Below, one piece after another: positions 40,388 through 50,121 of a stretch of DNA of 64,000 nucleotides. The position numbers and the translations under genes are program-made. The notes below the pieces were generated by a model, which made no database searches, was not told the DNA's origin, and was given only the letters and a program-made list of their open reading frames with translations. The stretch lies in assembly GCF_904426505.1 (NCBI RefSeq), contig NZ_CAJGBN010000023.1:310001-374000 (forward strand), given 5' to 3'. How positions within the stretch are numbered: the stretch's first letter is position 1; the number at the start of each line of letters is the position of its first letter. This DNA is from Rubrivivax sp. A210. GTDB taxonomy: Bacteria > Pseudomonadota > Gammaproteobacteria > Burkholderiales > Burkholderiaceae_C.

Positions 40388-40828
40388 ATGTCGAAAGATA
40401 GCGATATGCGAAACACAGCCATTCAGTCCCGAAACCAAGCCCCCGCACTGCCTGTGGCCGCACCCTGGTCGCTGCGCGCTTGGCCACCCTTATTGTGGCA
40501 GGCCGGTGAACCCGCGCCCGTGCGCTTTCGACACCTGGGCACGCGTGTGATGCCGGTCGGACCGGCCGCGGGCACGGCCGCCGGCCAGACCATCTGGGCG
40601 GCCACCAGTGCCGAAGGCGAGGCCGGCATGGCCTGGGACTGGATACAGATCTGCCGCGGCGTGGTGGCGATGGCCGACCCGCTGGCCGTGGTCACCAATC
40701 TGCGCCTGGTCGGCGCCGAAGGCGCGGTGCTCAGCGCGCAGGAGGCGGCGCTCTTCCTCAATGAACTGGTGAGCGCGCTGCCCTGGCAGCAGGAGGTGCA
40801 TCGGGCACTGGGGCAGCGCGCCAATTGA
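40388..40828 (+). CDS. Hypothetical protein divergent from luxR
   Basis: 146 residues from ATG 40388; an ATG at 40406 is an alternative. I do not recognise a domain. It is soluble, with no signal peptide, a proline- and tryptophan-rich N-terminal part (ALPVAAPWSLRAWPPLLWQAG), a central TIWAATSAEGEAGMAWDWIQICRGVVAMADPL and a helical C-terminus (SAQEAALFLNELVSALPWQQEVHRAL). It shares its upstream region with luxR, including a lux-box-like site. It may belong to the peptide system (for example as immunity or modification factor) or merely be a neighbour. Confidence 0.7.
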   Translation: MSKDSDMRNTAIQSRNQAPALPVAAPWSLRAWPPLLWQAGEPAPVRFRHLGTRVMPVGPAAGTAAGQTIWAATSAEGEAGMAWDWIQICRGVVAMADPLAVVTNLRLVGAEGAVLSAQEAALFLNELVSALPWQQEVHRALGQRAN

Positions 40829-40887
40829 TCCCTGCGGGTCTGCATCCAACCGGATGACGGCGGCAGGCGGTTGAAGGCAAACCCCGG

Positions 40888-42047
40888 TCAGGCGAGCGCG
40901 GCACGGCGCAGCGTGCGCGCCACATAGGCCAGCGACAGCGCCGCCAGCGCGGCACACACCGCCACCCCCGGCAGCACGGCGGCGGCAGTGAGCGGCTCGC
41001 CGCCGAGCACGCGGCCCATCAGCGTGGTCTGGGCCAACGCCGGCAGCCACAGATGCCAGGGCGCCGTGCCCTCCTGGTTGAGCAGGCCCACCAGCGGTAG
41101 CAGCGAGAAGGCCAGCATCACCCCGGTGGCGTTCGCCTGCGCCTCCTTGAAGCTGCGGCAGCGGATGGCGATGGCCATCAGCAGTGCCGCCAGCGCCACC
41201 GCCAGCGGCAGCAGCAGGGCGACGAAGGCCAGCGCCTCACCGGGGCCGAAGCGGAACATCGCCGACAGCGCCTCGCTGCGCAGCAGCCACTGGCCGGGCA
41301 GGAAACTCAGGCAGGACAGCACCGCGATGAGCATGCCGATGCTGGCCACCGCGCCCCACTTGCCCAGCACCAGGGCGCCGCGTGCGGCCGGGTTCATCAG
41401 CAGCGGTTCCAGCGAGCCGCGCTCGCGCTCGCCGGCGGTGCTGTCCAGCGCCGCATTGAGGCAGCCGTAGAGCACAGCCATCAGCACAAAGAAGGGCACC
41501 ATGGTGCCAAGCTGGGCGGCGCGCTGGGCCGGATCGGCAAGGTCGCGCTCCTCCACCTGCACCGCCTCCAGCAGCGCCGGCGCGACGCCGCGCAGCACCA
41601 GGCGCAGCGTGGCCTGCTCCTGGTTGAAGGCGCGCAGCAGGCGCAGCACGGCGCCGCTGCCGATCTGGGCACGGCGGTTGGCGGCGCTGGAGACAAGCTC
41701 AACCTCGGGCGCCTCGCCGCGCTGCAGCGCGTCCTCGAAGCCGGGCGGGATCACCAGCACCGGGTCGCCGAGCGTGCTGTCGCGCAGCTGCTGCTCGTAG
41801 TTGGCCGGCGCCGCGGCCACGGCGTAGGTCTGGCGCTCGATGAAGTTGCGCAGCGTCGGCGCGTGCTCCATGCCGTGGACGACCACGGTGCGCGCCTCGG
41901 CCCGCTTCTCCACACCGGCCACCAGCTGCGACACCAGCACCAGCACCAACGGGCCCATGGCCACCGAGCTGAGCAGCACCATCAGCAGCGTGCGGCGGTC
42001 GCGCAGCGCGTCGAGCAGCTCCTTGCGGTAGACGATCCAGGCCGCCT

Positions 42048-42051
<4 letters not shown>
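40888..42051 (-). CDS. ABC-2 type permease (NatB-like)
   Basis: 387 residues from GTG 42051, whose GTGA overlaps the ATPase stop. The first helix follows KAAWIVYRKELLDALRDRRTLLMVLLSSV, then a large periplasmic loop (about 45-175), then five helices, with STAGERERGSLEPLLMNPAARGALVLGKW, the ABC-2 hallmark, in between. The family exports sodium or drugs, or acts in antibiotic resistance; the substrate is unknown. It forms a pair with the ATPase upstream. Confidence 0.92.
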
Positions 42052-42805
<754 letters not shown>

Positions 42806-42809
<4 letters not shown>

Positions 42810-44248
42810 GGCGCTACCCCGGTCGGCGGCACGAAGGCGCGGGGCCGCGGCAGCTGACTGGCGCAGCCGGTGTCCACGGTCAGGGCCGCGGCCTCGTCTT
42901 CGGCGGCGATGAAGCGGAAGACCACGTCGCGCAGGCAGGGCAGGGCCAGCAGGCCATGGCCGCCCTGGGCCACCACAACATGGCTTGCGCGCGGCCCCAG
43001 CACACGCGCCACGCGTTCACCGTGGCGCGGCGGCGTCACCGGGTCGGCGCCGCCCGACAGCAGCAGCGTCGCCGCCGGGGCCGGGCCCAAGTGATAGAAG
43101 TCAGCCACCACTTCGCCGCGCGGCCAGTCGGCACAAGCTTGGCGATAGGTGTCAGCAAAGGCTTCGCCGGCATCCGCCGCCATGCGCGGCACGTCCTCGG
43201 CGCAGACCACCGAATAGTGCAGGCCGACGGCAACCCGGCCGCGCCGCGCCGGCTGCACCGCCTGGGCCAGCGCGATGAGCGGATCGAAGCGCCCGCTGGC
43301 CGCCTCGGCAATGGCCGCCGGCAGCGCCGCCGCCAGCGAGGGCGCGTAAAGCGGTTGGCGCACCAGGCCCAGCAGCGCGTCACGTCCCAGGCTCAGTGTC
43401 TGCGGCACGCCGGTGAGCGGGTCGCGCACCGTGGCCGCATGCGGGGCGCCGGCCAGCAGGCGCTGCCAGTCGGCGACCAGGCCAGGGTGGCGAGCGCGGC
43501 AGCCAGCCTCGGCCCCACAGGCGGCAAAGACGGCGGCCAGCGCTGCCTGCTGATCAGCCGCCGCCGCCTGCGGCAAGGCCATGTCGGGCGGCACCACGCC
43601 ATCGAGCACGGCGCGCCTCACCGCAGCCGGAAACTGGCGCATGTAGTCCAGCGCCACCCGCGTGCCGTAGGAGGTGCCGACGATGTTGATGCGCCCGGCG
43701 GCTAGCGACCGCCGCACGGCATCGACATCCTGTACCGCCAGCGCCGTGGTGTAGTGGCGCAGATCGCCATGCGGCAGCCGCTGCAACCGCTGGCGGCAGG
43801 CGCTCAGGCGCTGCAGCGCCAGCGCCGGGTCGGCCATCTCGGCCAGCCGGGCCAACGGCTGGCCCGGCTCGTCGCAGGCCAGGGGCGCGCTGCGACCGTT
43901 GCCGCGCAGGTCCACCAGCACCACATCGCGCCGGTTGGAAAGCCGCGCCAGCAGCCGGGCCACGCTGCCTGCCAGAGCTATGGCACTCTGCCCCGGGCCG
44001 CCGGCGAAGAAGAACACCGGGTCGGGATGACGCTGGCGCGCCAGCGCCGGCAGCACCGCGAAGTGAACGTCGATGTGTACGCCGTCGGGCCGTGCCGGAT
44101 CGAGGGGCCGCGTGACGCTGCCGCAGAAGGCCTCGTGCTCGACGCCGGCCAGTCGGCAGGCGGTCAGGCCGGGCCGGGTTTCGGCGGCCGCGGCCGGCGG
44201 CGCAGCCAGCGCCCACGCCAGGGCCCCCAACAGCGCCAGCCGCTTCAT
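42806..44248 (-). CDS. Secreted alpha/beta hydrolase (tripeptidyl aminopeptidase-like)
   Basis: 480 residues from ATG 44248, with a Sec signal peptide (KRLALLGALAWALAAPPAAAAET). The core has VFFFAGGPGQSAIAL, VVLVDLRGNGRSAPLAC, the nucleophile elbow GTSYGTRVALDYMRQFP, an Asp in LSGGADPVTPP and a His in VVVAQGGHGLLALPCL, giving a complete Ser-Asp-His triad. The C-terminal TAP-like domain is typical of periplasmic peptidases that trim N-terminal residues. It is coupled to the ABC transporter genes. Confidence 0.92.
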
Positions 44249-44277
44249 CGCCAGGCCGCGACAGCCCAAGCCCGGCC

Positions 44278-44643
44278 TCAGCCCAGCATCCGCTTGATCT
44301 CGCCGCTGGCGATCAGGCGCGCCAAGTCGTCGGCCCCGCCCACCAGCGTGCCCTTGACGAAGACCATCGGCAGTGTCGGCCAGCCGGCCCACATCTTCAG
44401 CGCCAGGCGGCGCCGCCATTGCGAGAAATAGCTGCCGTACTCCATGTAGTGGTGGGCGATCCCGGCGGCCTCCAGCGCCTTGCGGGCGCGGCGCGGAAAC
44501 GGGTTCTGGCGCATGCCCACCACCACCACGGCGTGGCGGGCGATGGCGTCCTGCACCTCGAGCAGCGTCTGGGCGTGCTGGCCGGCGACGACATCGCGCA
44601 CTGTTGGGTGGATGCGGGCTTCATCAAGGACGGGGCGTGGCAT
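44278..44643 (-). CDS. Glutaredoxin-like protein lacking the active-site cysteines
   Basis: 121 residues from ATG 44643. The fold-defining segments are glutaredoxin-like: HAVVVVGMRQNPFPRRARKALEAAGIAHHYMEYGS, the cis-Pro strand GWPTLPMVFVKGTLVGGADDLARLIASGEIKRML. At the position of the usual CPFC the sequence reads NPFP, so no redox-active Cys remains and thiol-disulfide chemistry is not expected. It may bind glutathione or serve structurally. It precedes the hydrolase by 29 bases. Confidence 0.85.
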   Translation of the reverse strand: MPRPVLDEARIHPTVRDVVAGQHAQTLLEVQDAIARHAVVVVGMRQNPFPRRARKALEAAGIAHHYMEYGSYFSQWRRRLALKMWAGWPTLPMVFVKGTLVGGADDLARLIASGEIKRMLG

Positions 44644-44740
44644 GGGCGTTCTCCGGTTGGCGCAGTATCGCCGCGGCCGGCAGGGCCGCGCCGATGCCGC
44701 TATCGTCACGCCTCCGTCCAAACCCCCAGGAGGCAAACCC

Positions 44741-45346
44741 ATGAAGCTCTATTACAGCCCCGGCGCCTGCTCGCTCAGCCCGCACATCGTGCTGCGTGAA
44801 TCCGGCCTGCCCTTCACGCTGGAAATGGCCAGCACCAAGACGCACAAGCTGGCCGACGGCACCGACTACCACACCATCAACGCCAAGGGCTATGTGCCCC
44901 TGCTCGAGCTCGACGACGGCCAGCGCCTCAGCGAAGGCCCGGCCATCGTGCAGTACATCGCCGACCAGGTGCCGGCCAAGGCGCTGGCACCGGCCGCCGG
45001 CACGATGGCGCGCTACCGCCTCGTCGAGTGGCTCAACTTCATCACCACCGAGCTGCACAAGGGCTTCTCGCCGCTGTTCAACCCGGCCATGCCCGAAGAG
45101 GCCAAGGCACTGTTCCGCGCCCGCCTGGGCGAGCGCTTCGCCTGGGTCGACAGCCAGCTCGAAGGCCGCCAGCACCTGATGGGCGACGGCTTCACGGTGG
45201 CCGACGCCTATCTCTTCACCGTCAGCGGCTGGGGCAAGTATGTCGGCGTCGACATCAGCGGCTTCAAGAACCTGGGCGCCTACCTGGGCCGTGTGGCGGC
45301 CCGCCCGGCGGTGCAGGAAGCACTCAAGGCTGAAGGCCTGGCCTGA
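44741..45346 (+). CDS. gstA: Glutathione S-transferase, beta class
   Basis: 201 residues; ATG 44741 follows AGGAGG (44728-44733). The N-terminal thioredoxin fold opens KLYYSPGACSLSPHIVLRESG with Cys 10, the beta-class residue that binds glutathione, then NAKGYVPLLELDDGQRLSEGPAIVQYIAD. The helical C-terminal half has LHKGFSPLFN and DGFTVADAYLFTV. It conjugates glutathione to electrophiles. It is divergent from the glutaredoxin-like gene. Confidence 0.94.
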   Translation: MKLYYSPGACSLSPHIVLRESGLPFTLEMASTKTHKLADGTDYHTINAKGYVPLLELDDGQRLSEGPAIVQYIADQVPAKALAPAAGTMARYRLVEWLNFITTELHKGFSPLFNPAMPEEAKALFRARLGERFAWVDSQLEGRQHLMGDGFTVADAYLFTVSGWGKYVGVDISGFKNLGAYLGRVAARPAVQEALKAEGLA

Positions 45347-45368
45347 GGCCCGCTTGCGGCCGCGGGCC
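45347..45368. terminator. Hairpin between convergent gst and thioredoxin-domain genes
   Basis: GGCCCGC and GCGGGCC form a 7-bp stem with an 8-base loop immediately after the gst stop, 10 bases before the stop of the opposite-strand gene. There is no T-run on either side, so the assignment is tentative. Confidence 0.35.
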
Positions 45369-45377
45369 GGCGGGCGC

Positions 45378-46943
45378 TCAGGCGCTCTTCTTGTCCGCCG
45401 GCCGCAGCAATGCGCTGCAGCTGGCGCGGCGCGCGTCACCTGCGGCGATGCGGCTGCAGATGCCGTCGAGTTGCGCCTGCAGCCGGCGCAGGCTGTCCTT
45501 GTGGCGGCCGTCCTCGTTCCAGGTTGCCAGCTTGCTGCCTATACGCGCAAGCGAGCGCGCACTGCGGCCGTCGAAGGCGCCGCTGTCGCGCGCCGCCTCG
45601 ACCAGCAGCTGGGCCGCGGTCTTCTCGATGCGCGCGCCGTCCTGCGGCGCCAGATCGACCAGGGCCAGCAGGTAGCCGGCGCCCCATTGCAGGCGCGTCG
45701 CCGGGCCCTCGCTGCTGTCAAAGGCCTTCTGGTACCAGCGCAGTGCATCCTCGTTGCGACCCAGCTTGCGCGCGTTGCCGCCGAGCTGGCTCATCAGGTA
45801 GTAGGGCGAATGGCTGCGCGCCAGGTTGGCCTCGAGCAGTGCCTCGCTCTCGGTCCACAGCCCGGCGCGGCCGAGCAGGCTGCCCGCGGCGGTGATGACG
45901 GCCTGGCGCTCGTAGGCATCGGTGGTCTCGCGGTCCAGCCGCGCCGTGTGCTCGCGCACGTCCTTCACCAGCGCCGCGGGCAGGCGCGGTCGCACCGTGT
46001 CCTTGGGCTGGGCCAGCCGCGCCAGGTCGACGCGGGCATAGAGCGCCATCAGGCGGTCGCCGCGCGACAGGCCGGCATCGGCCTCCAGGCGCTCGAGCGC
46101 GGCGGCATAGGCCTTCACCAGCGGCCAATCGGGTGCCGCGCCCTCGCCATCGAGCGTCTGCACGATCTCGACCGCGTTGTTGGCGAGCACATCCATCTGG
46201 GCGCGCACCTGGGCCGGGGCGGCCAGCAGGCGCAACAGCCGTTCGCGCTGCGCCGCCTCCGGCAAGGCGGCCGGGCTGCCGTCGTTGGCGGCCAACGCCT
46301 TCAGCCACAGGCGATGCGCGGTCTCGGCGTCAGCGGCCGGCGCCGCGGTGGCCAGCCGGCGCAGCGTGGCGGCGAGCTCGGCCTTGGGCTGCAGTTGCTG
46401 CTCGTCGGTATCCCAGGAGTAGAAGGCCAGCAGCCGCCACTCGGCCGCGGCCAGCGCCTTGCCCGCCAGCGCGTCCTTCAGCACCGCCGCCACCGGCCGC
46501 CCGCCGGCCATGCCCAGCTGCAGCACCGCCAGCGCCTGGGCCGCGTCCACCTCGCCCGGCAGCCGCGTCAGCTCCTGGCCCTGGGCGTTGAAGAGCACCA
46601 GCGTCGGGTAGCCGCTGACCTTGAAGCGCTGGCCCAGGCGCTGCGCGCCGGGTCGGTCGCCGTCGACATGAACGGCGACGAAGCCGCGCGACAGCGCCGC
46701 GAACTCCTGGCGGTTGAACAGCGTCGCCTTGAGCTGGTTGCAGGGCGGGCACCAGGTCGCGCCCCAGTACAGCAGCACCGGCTTCTTCTCCGAGCGGGCG
46801 TGCGCAAAGGCGCCGTCGACGTCGGCGTCCGCCGCCGCGGCCAGCCAGGCCACGTTGGTGGACGGCAGGCCGGGTGCCGCGCTGGCGGGCTGGGCCCGGG
46901 CCAGCAGCAGGGCCAGCGCGGTGGCAGCGAACAGGGTCTTCAT
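45378..46943 (-). CDS. Periplasmic thioredoxin-domain protein, 521 aa
   Basis: ATG 46943; signal peptide KTLFAATALALLLARAQPASAAP. The thioredoxin domain (residues about 30-160) has WCPPC at 64-68 (Cys 65, Cys 68), LLYWGATWCPPCNQLKATLFN and GYPTLVLFNAQG, resembling DsbD C-terminal or DUF255-like thioredoxins. The remaining 350 residues are helical and repeat-like, with no domain I recognise. It is probably a periplasmic thiol-disulfide protein. Confidence 0.88.
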   Translation of the reverse strand: MKTLFAATALALLLARAQPASAAPGLPSTNVAWLAAAADADVDGAFAHARSEKKPVLLYWGATWCPPCNQLKATLFNRQEFAALSRGFVAVHVDGDRPGAQRLGQRFKVSGYPTLVLFNAQGQELTRLPGEVDAAQALAVLQLGMAGGRPVAAVLKDALAGKALAAAEWRLLAFYSWDTDEQQLQPKAELAATLRRLATAAPAADAETAHRLWLKALAANDGSPAALPEAAQRERLLRLLAAPAQVRAQMDVLANNAVEIVQTLDGEGAAPDWPLVKAYAAALERLEADAGLSRGDRLMALYARVDLARLAQPKDTVRPRLPAALVKDVREHTARLDRETTDAYERQAVITAAGSLLGRAGLWTESEALLEANLARSHSPYYLMSQLGGNARKLGRNEDALRWYQKAFDSSEGPATRLQWGAGYLLALVDLAPQDGARIEKTAAQLLVEAARDSGAFDGRSARSLARIGSKLATWNEDGRHKDSLRRLQAQLDGICSRIAAGDARRASCSALLRPADKKSA

Positions 46944-47134
46944 GGCGACATCTCCAGGCGCGGGACGGCGGTCGCGCCAGGGCCGGGATTCTGCGCCGTC
47001 GCGCCGGGCAGCACACGCCGGACCTGCCACGCCCGAACGCCGGAGGAGGCCCGGCCCACTTTCGCACGCCGACGGCCGCGGCACAGGGTCACCCGGGCCC
47101 CGGCTGGACCGGGAAACTCCTAACATTCGAGGTC

Positions 47135-49951
47135 ATGCCCAAGAATCGACCAGCCTCATTGCCTGCCGCCTGGCGCCGCGCCGCCTGCCTGGCCGTCCTG
47201 GCCCTGAGCCTGCCGGCGCTGGCCGCCGATCCCAAGGCCTCCAAGCTCTACGAGGACGCCCTCGTGCGCTTCGAGAAGAAGGACATGCCGGGCACCATCA
47301 TCCAGCTCAAGAACGCGATCAAGATCGACCGCAGCCTGCTGCCGGTGCATGTGCTGCTGGGCAAGGCCTTGCTGGCCAATGGCGATGTGGCGGCGGCCGA
47401 GGTGGCGTTTGCCGAGGCGCTCAACCTGGGTGTCAACCGGGCCGAGGTCGTGGTGCCGATGGCGCGGGCGGTCATCGCCCAGGCCAAGCATCAACTGGTG
47501 ATCGAGCAGCAGCGCTTCAGCCCGGCCGGCCTGCCTCCGGCGGTGCAGGCCCAGCTGCTGCTGCTGCGCGCCAGCGCCACCTCGGACGTGGGCGACCCCC
47601 GCAACGCGCTCAGGCTGATCGAGGAGGCGCGCGCCATCGACCCCGCCAGCCCCGACAGCTGGCTGGCCGAGATCCCGGTGCGCATCCGCGCACGCCAGCT
47701 GGCCGAGGCCAGGCTGGCTTCGGAGCGCGCGCTCATCCTGGCACCCAAGTCGGCCGAGGGCCATTACCTCAAGGGCACCATCCAGCACAGCACGGGCGAT
47801 GCCGCCGGTGCGCTGGACAGCTACAACCGCGCCCTGGCCCTGGACGCCACGCACACCGAGGCCCTGGTGGCGCGCGCCGGCCTCGCGGTAGACCAGGGGC
47901 GGCTCGAGGCGGCACGCGCCGATGTCGAGGTGCTGCTCAAGACCTCGCCACAAGACCCGCGCGGCAGCTTCATCCGCGCCCTGCTCGAAGAGCGGGCCGG
48001 CAAGGTGGCTGCGGCGCGCGAGGCGCTGAACAGCGTCACCAACCTGCTCGACCCGATCCCGATGGACTTCTTCCGCTACCGGCCGCAGGCGCTGATGCTG
48101 GGCGGGCTGGCGCACTACGGGCTCAACCAGCGCGAGAAAGCCAGGCCCTACTTCGAAGCGGTGACGCGGGTCCAGCCCCAGAGCCCGGTCGCCAAGGTGC
48201 TGGCGCAGATCTACCTGGCCGACAAGAACATCGACCGCGCCATCGAGTCGCTGGACAACTACCTCAAGGGCGCACCGCAGGACGCCCAGGCCGTGCTGCT
48301 GCTGGCTTCCATCCACTTCTCGCAGGGCCGCCACACGCGGGCGGCGCAGATGATGCAGGCGGCGCTCAAGATCCAGGATCTGCCGTCCTATCACGCGATG
48401 CTGGGCGCCAGCCTGGTCGGCACCGGCAAGTTCGCCGACGCTGCACGCGAGCTCGAAACCGCCTTCGCCAAGGACAACGGCCAGCTGCAGGCCGGCATGG
48501 CACTGGCCACGCTGCACCTGCGCAATCGCCAGCCGGCGGCGGCCGTGGGCGTGGCGCGCGCACTGGCCAAGCGGCTGCCCGCCAATGCCGGCGTGCAGAA
48601 CCTGCTGGGCACGGCCCTGGCCGCCAGCGGCGACGCCGCCGCGGCACGCACTGCCTTCGAGCAGGCCGGCAAGCTCGATCCGGCCTTTGCCGCGCCGCAG
48701 GTCGGCCTGGCCCGGCTGGAGATCCAGGCCGGCAGCCTGGATGCCGCCCAGGCACGCCTCGCCCGTCTGCTGCAGGCCAACGAAAAGGACGTGGACGCGC
48801 TGCTGGAACTGGCCACCGTCAACGAGCGCGCCAACCGCCTGGCCGAGGCCCAGCGGCTGCTGGAAAAGGCTTCCGACCACAGCGGCCCGGGTGATCTCCA
48901 GCCGGCGCTGGCCCTGGTTGAATTTCACCTGCGCCAGGGCCGGGCCGACGCCGCCGCCGAAGCCACCAAGCGCCTGACCAGCAAGGCACCCGAGGCCTTG
49001 CCGGTGTTGATCGCGCTGGCCCGCACCAGCCTGGCCGGCGGCAACCCGGCCGCGGCGCAGACCACGCTCGCTCGCGCGGCCGGCCTGGCCGGCTATGACG
49101 CGCCCATGCTTCTGCGCATTGCCACCCTTCAACTGGCGGCAGGCAGCGTGGCCGGCGCCAGCCACAGCCTTGAAAAGGCCTTGTCCGACCGGCCTGACTT
49201 CCTGCCTGCGATGGCCTTGATGACCGAGGTCGACCTGCGCCAGGGCGAGACGGCCAAGGCCGAGGCCAGGGCCCGCCAGATGATCGCCAAGCATCCCAAG
49301 TCGGGGGCCGGCTACGCGCTGCAGGGCGACGTGGCGCTGCAGCGCCGACAGCTGGCGGCGGCGGTGGCGGCCTACCGGCAGGCGCACCAGATCGAACAGA
49401 CCACGGCCAGCCTGCTGCGCCTGCAGCGCGCCGTGGCCCTGACGGATGGCGCCGCGGCGGTGCAGCTGGCCGAGCAATGGCTCAAGAGCCGCCCGGGCGA
49501 CCTCGCGGTGCGCCTGGCGCTGGCCGACAGCCAGGCGCGCAGCGGCAATCTGGCCGCGGCCAAGGCCTCCTACAACGCCGTGCTGGCCCTCCAGCCCACC
49601 GACGCCGAAACCCTCAACAACCTGGCCCAGGTGCTGATCGCCCAGAAAGATGCGGGCGCGCTGGAAGTTGCCGAGCGGGCCCTGAAGGCCAGGCCCGGTG
49701 CGCCCCACATCATCGGCACCGCCGGCTGGGCGGCGCACAAGGCCGGCCAGACCGACCGCGCGCTGCAACTGCTGCGCGACGCCCGCCTGCGCAACCCGAA
49801 CAACCCCGAGACCCGCTACTACCTGGGCACCGTGCTCGCCAGCACGGGCCGCAAGACCGAGGCACGCGAAGAGCTGGAGGGTGCGCTCAAGGCCGGACGC
49901 CAGTGGCCCGGTGCCAAGGAAGCGGAAATCCTGCTCGCTTCCCTCAAGTAG
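47135..49951 (+). CDS. prsT: PEP-CTERM system TPR-repeat protein (PrsT family)
   Basis: 938 residues. After a Sec signal (ACLAVLALSLPALAAD) the whole protein is tetratricopeptide repeats, opening KASKLYEDALVRFEKKDMPGTIIQLKNAIKIDRSLLPVHVLLGKALLANGD, which is the characteristic start of the exosortase-linked TPR lipoprotein family. Family members normally have a lipobox Cys; here cleavage at ALA-AD is expected and no lipobox is seen, so it may be soluble periplasmic. It probably acts in exopolysaccharide or PEP-CTERM protein delivery. A PEP-CTERM gene follows 170 bases later. Confidence 0.92.
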   Translation: MPKNRPASLPAAWRRAACLAVLALSLPALAADPKASKLYEDALVRFEKKDMPGTIIQLKNAIKIDRSLLPVHVLLGKALLANGDVAAAEVAFAEALNLGVNRAEVVVPMARAVIAQAKHQLVIEQQRFSPAGLPPAVQAQLLLLRASATSDVGDPRNALRLIEEARAIDPASPDSWLAEIPVRIRARQLAEARLASERALILAPKSAEGHYLKGTIQHSTGDAAGALDSYNRALALDATHTEALVARAGLAVDQGRLEAARADVEVLLKTSPQDPRGSFIRALLEERAGKVAAAREALNSVTNLLDPIPMDFFRYRPQALMLGGLAHYGLNQREKARPYFEAVTRVQPQSPVAKVLAQIYLADKNIDRAIESLDNYLKGAPQDAQAVLLLASIHFSQGRHTRAAQMMQAALKIQDLPSYHAMLGASLVGTGKFADAARELETAFAKDNGQLQAGMALATLHLRNRQPAAAVGVARALAKRLPANAGVQNLLGTALAASGDAAAARTAFEQAGKLDPAFAAPQVGLARLEIQAGSLDAAQARLARLLQANEKDVDALLELATVNERANRLAEAQRLLEKASDHSGPGDLQPALALVEFHLRQGRADAAAEATKRLTSKAPEALPVLIALARTSLAGGNPAAAQTTLARAAGLAGYDAPMLLRIATLQLAAGSVAGASHSLEKALSDRPDFLPAMALMTEVDLRQGETAKAEARARQMIAKHPKSGAGYALQGDVALQRRQLAAAVAAYRQAHQIEQTTASLLRLQRAVALTDGAAAVQLAEQWLKSRPGDLAVRLALADSQARSGNLAAAKASYNAVLALQPTDAETLNNLAQVLIAQKDAGALEVAERALKARPGAPHIIGTAGWAAHKAGQTDRALQLLRDARLRNPNNPETRYYLGTVLASTGRKTEAREELEGALKAGRQWPGAKEAEILLASLK

Positions 49952-49995
49952 GCGATACCCGAATCTGTCGCCCTTCCTTACAGTCACGCCCTAAG

Positions 49996-50019
49996 CGCTG
50001 GGTCACGATCACCCAAGCG
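49996..50019. promoter_or_regulatory. Inverted repeat upstream of a sigma-54 promoter
   Basis: CGCT-GGGT-cacgatc-ACCC-A-AGCG is an imperfect palindrome, 26 bases upstream of the -24 element at 50045. It shares GTCACGA with the repeats upstream of the other PEP-CTERM gene. It might bind the activator that sigma-54 promoters require. Confidence 0.4.
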
Positions 50020-50044
50020 ATTGATTCAAAAGAACATCGAGCCA

Positions 50045-50061
50045 CTGGCTCGAAAATTGCT
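50045..50061 (+). promoter_or_regulatory. Sigma-54 promoter of the second PEP-CTERM gene
   Basis: CTGGCTCGAAAATTGCT fits YTGGCACGRNNNTTGCW with a single mismatch (T for A in the -24 block) and exact spacing. Predicted transcription start near 50072, about 50 bases before ATG 50122. Sigma-54 with the PrsK-PrsR system is known to drive PEP-CTERM genes in some floc-forming betaproteobacteria; those regulators are not in the window. Confidence 0.8.
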
Positions 50062-50121
50062 TCCCAGTAAACCCTGGCGCCCACCCGGCGCCAGGCATCG
50101 AAAAGTAAGCCTGAGGCCGCC

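Noticed and set aside
35812..40828. A luxI-type synthase or a peptide-modifying enzyme in the peptide locus
   Set aside because: Every frame in the locus was considered; none shows LuxI, radical-SAM, LanM or YcaO motifs, so the peptide is presumed unmodified unless a distant gene acts on it.
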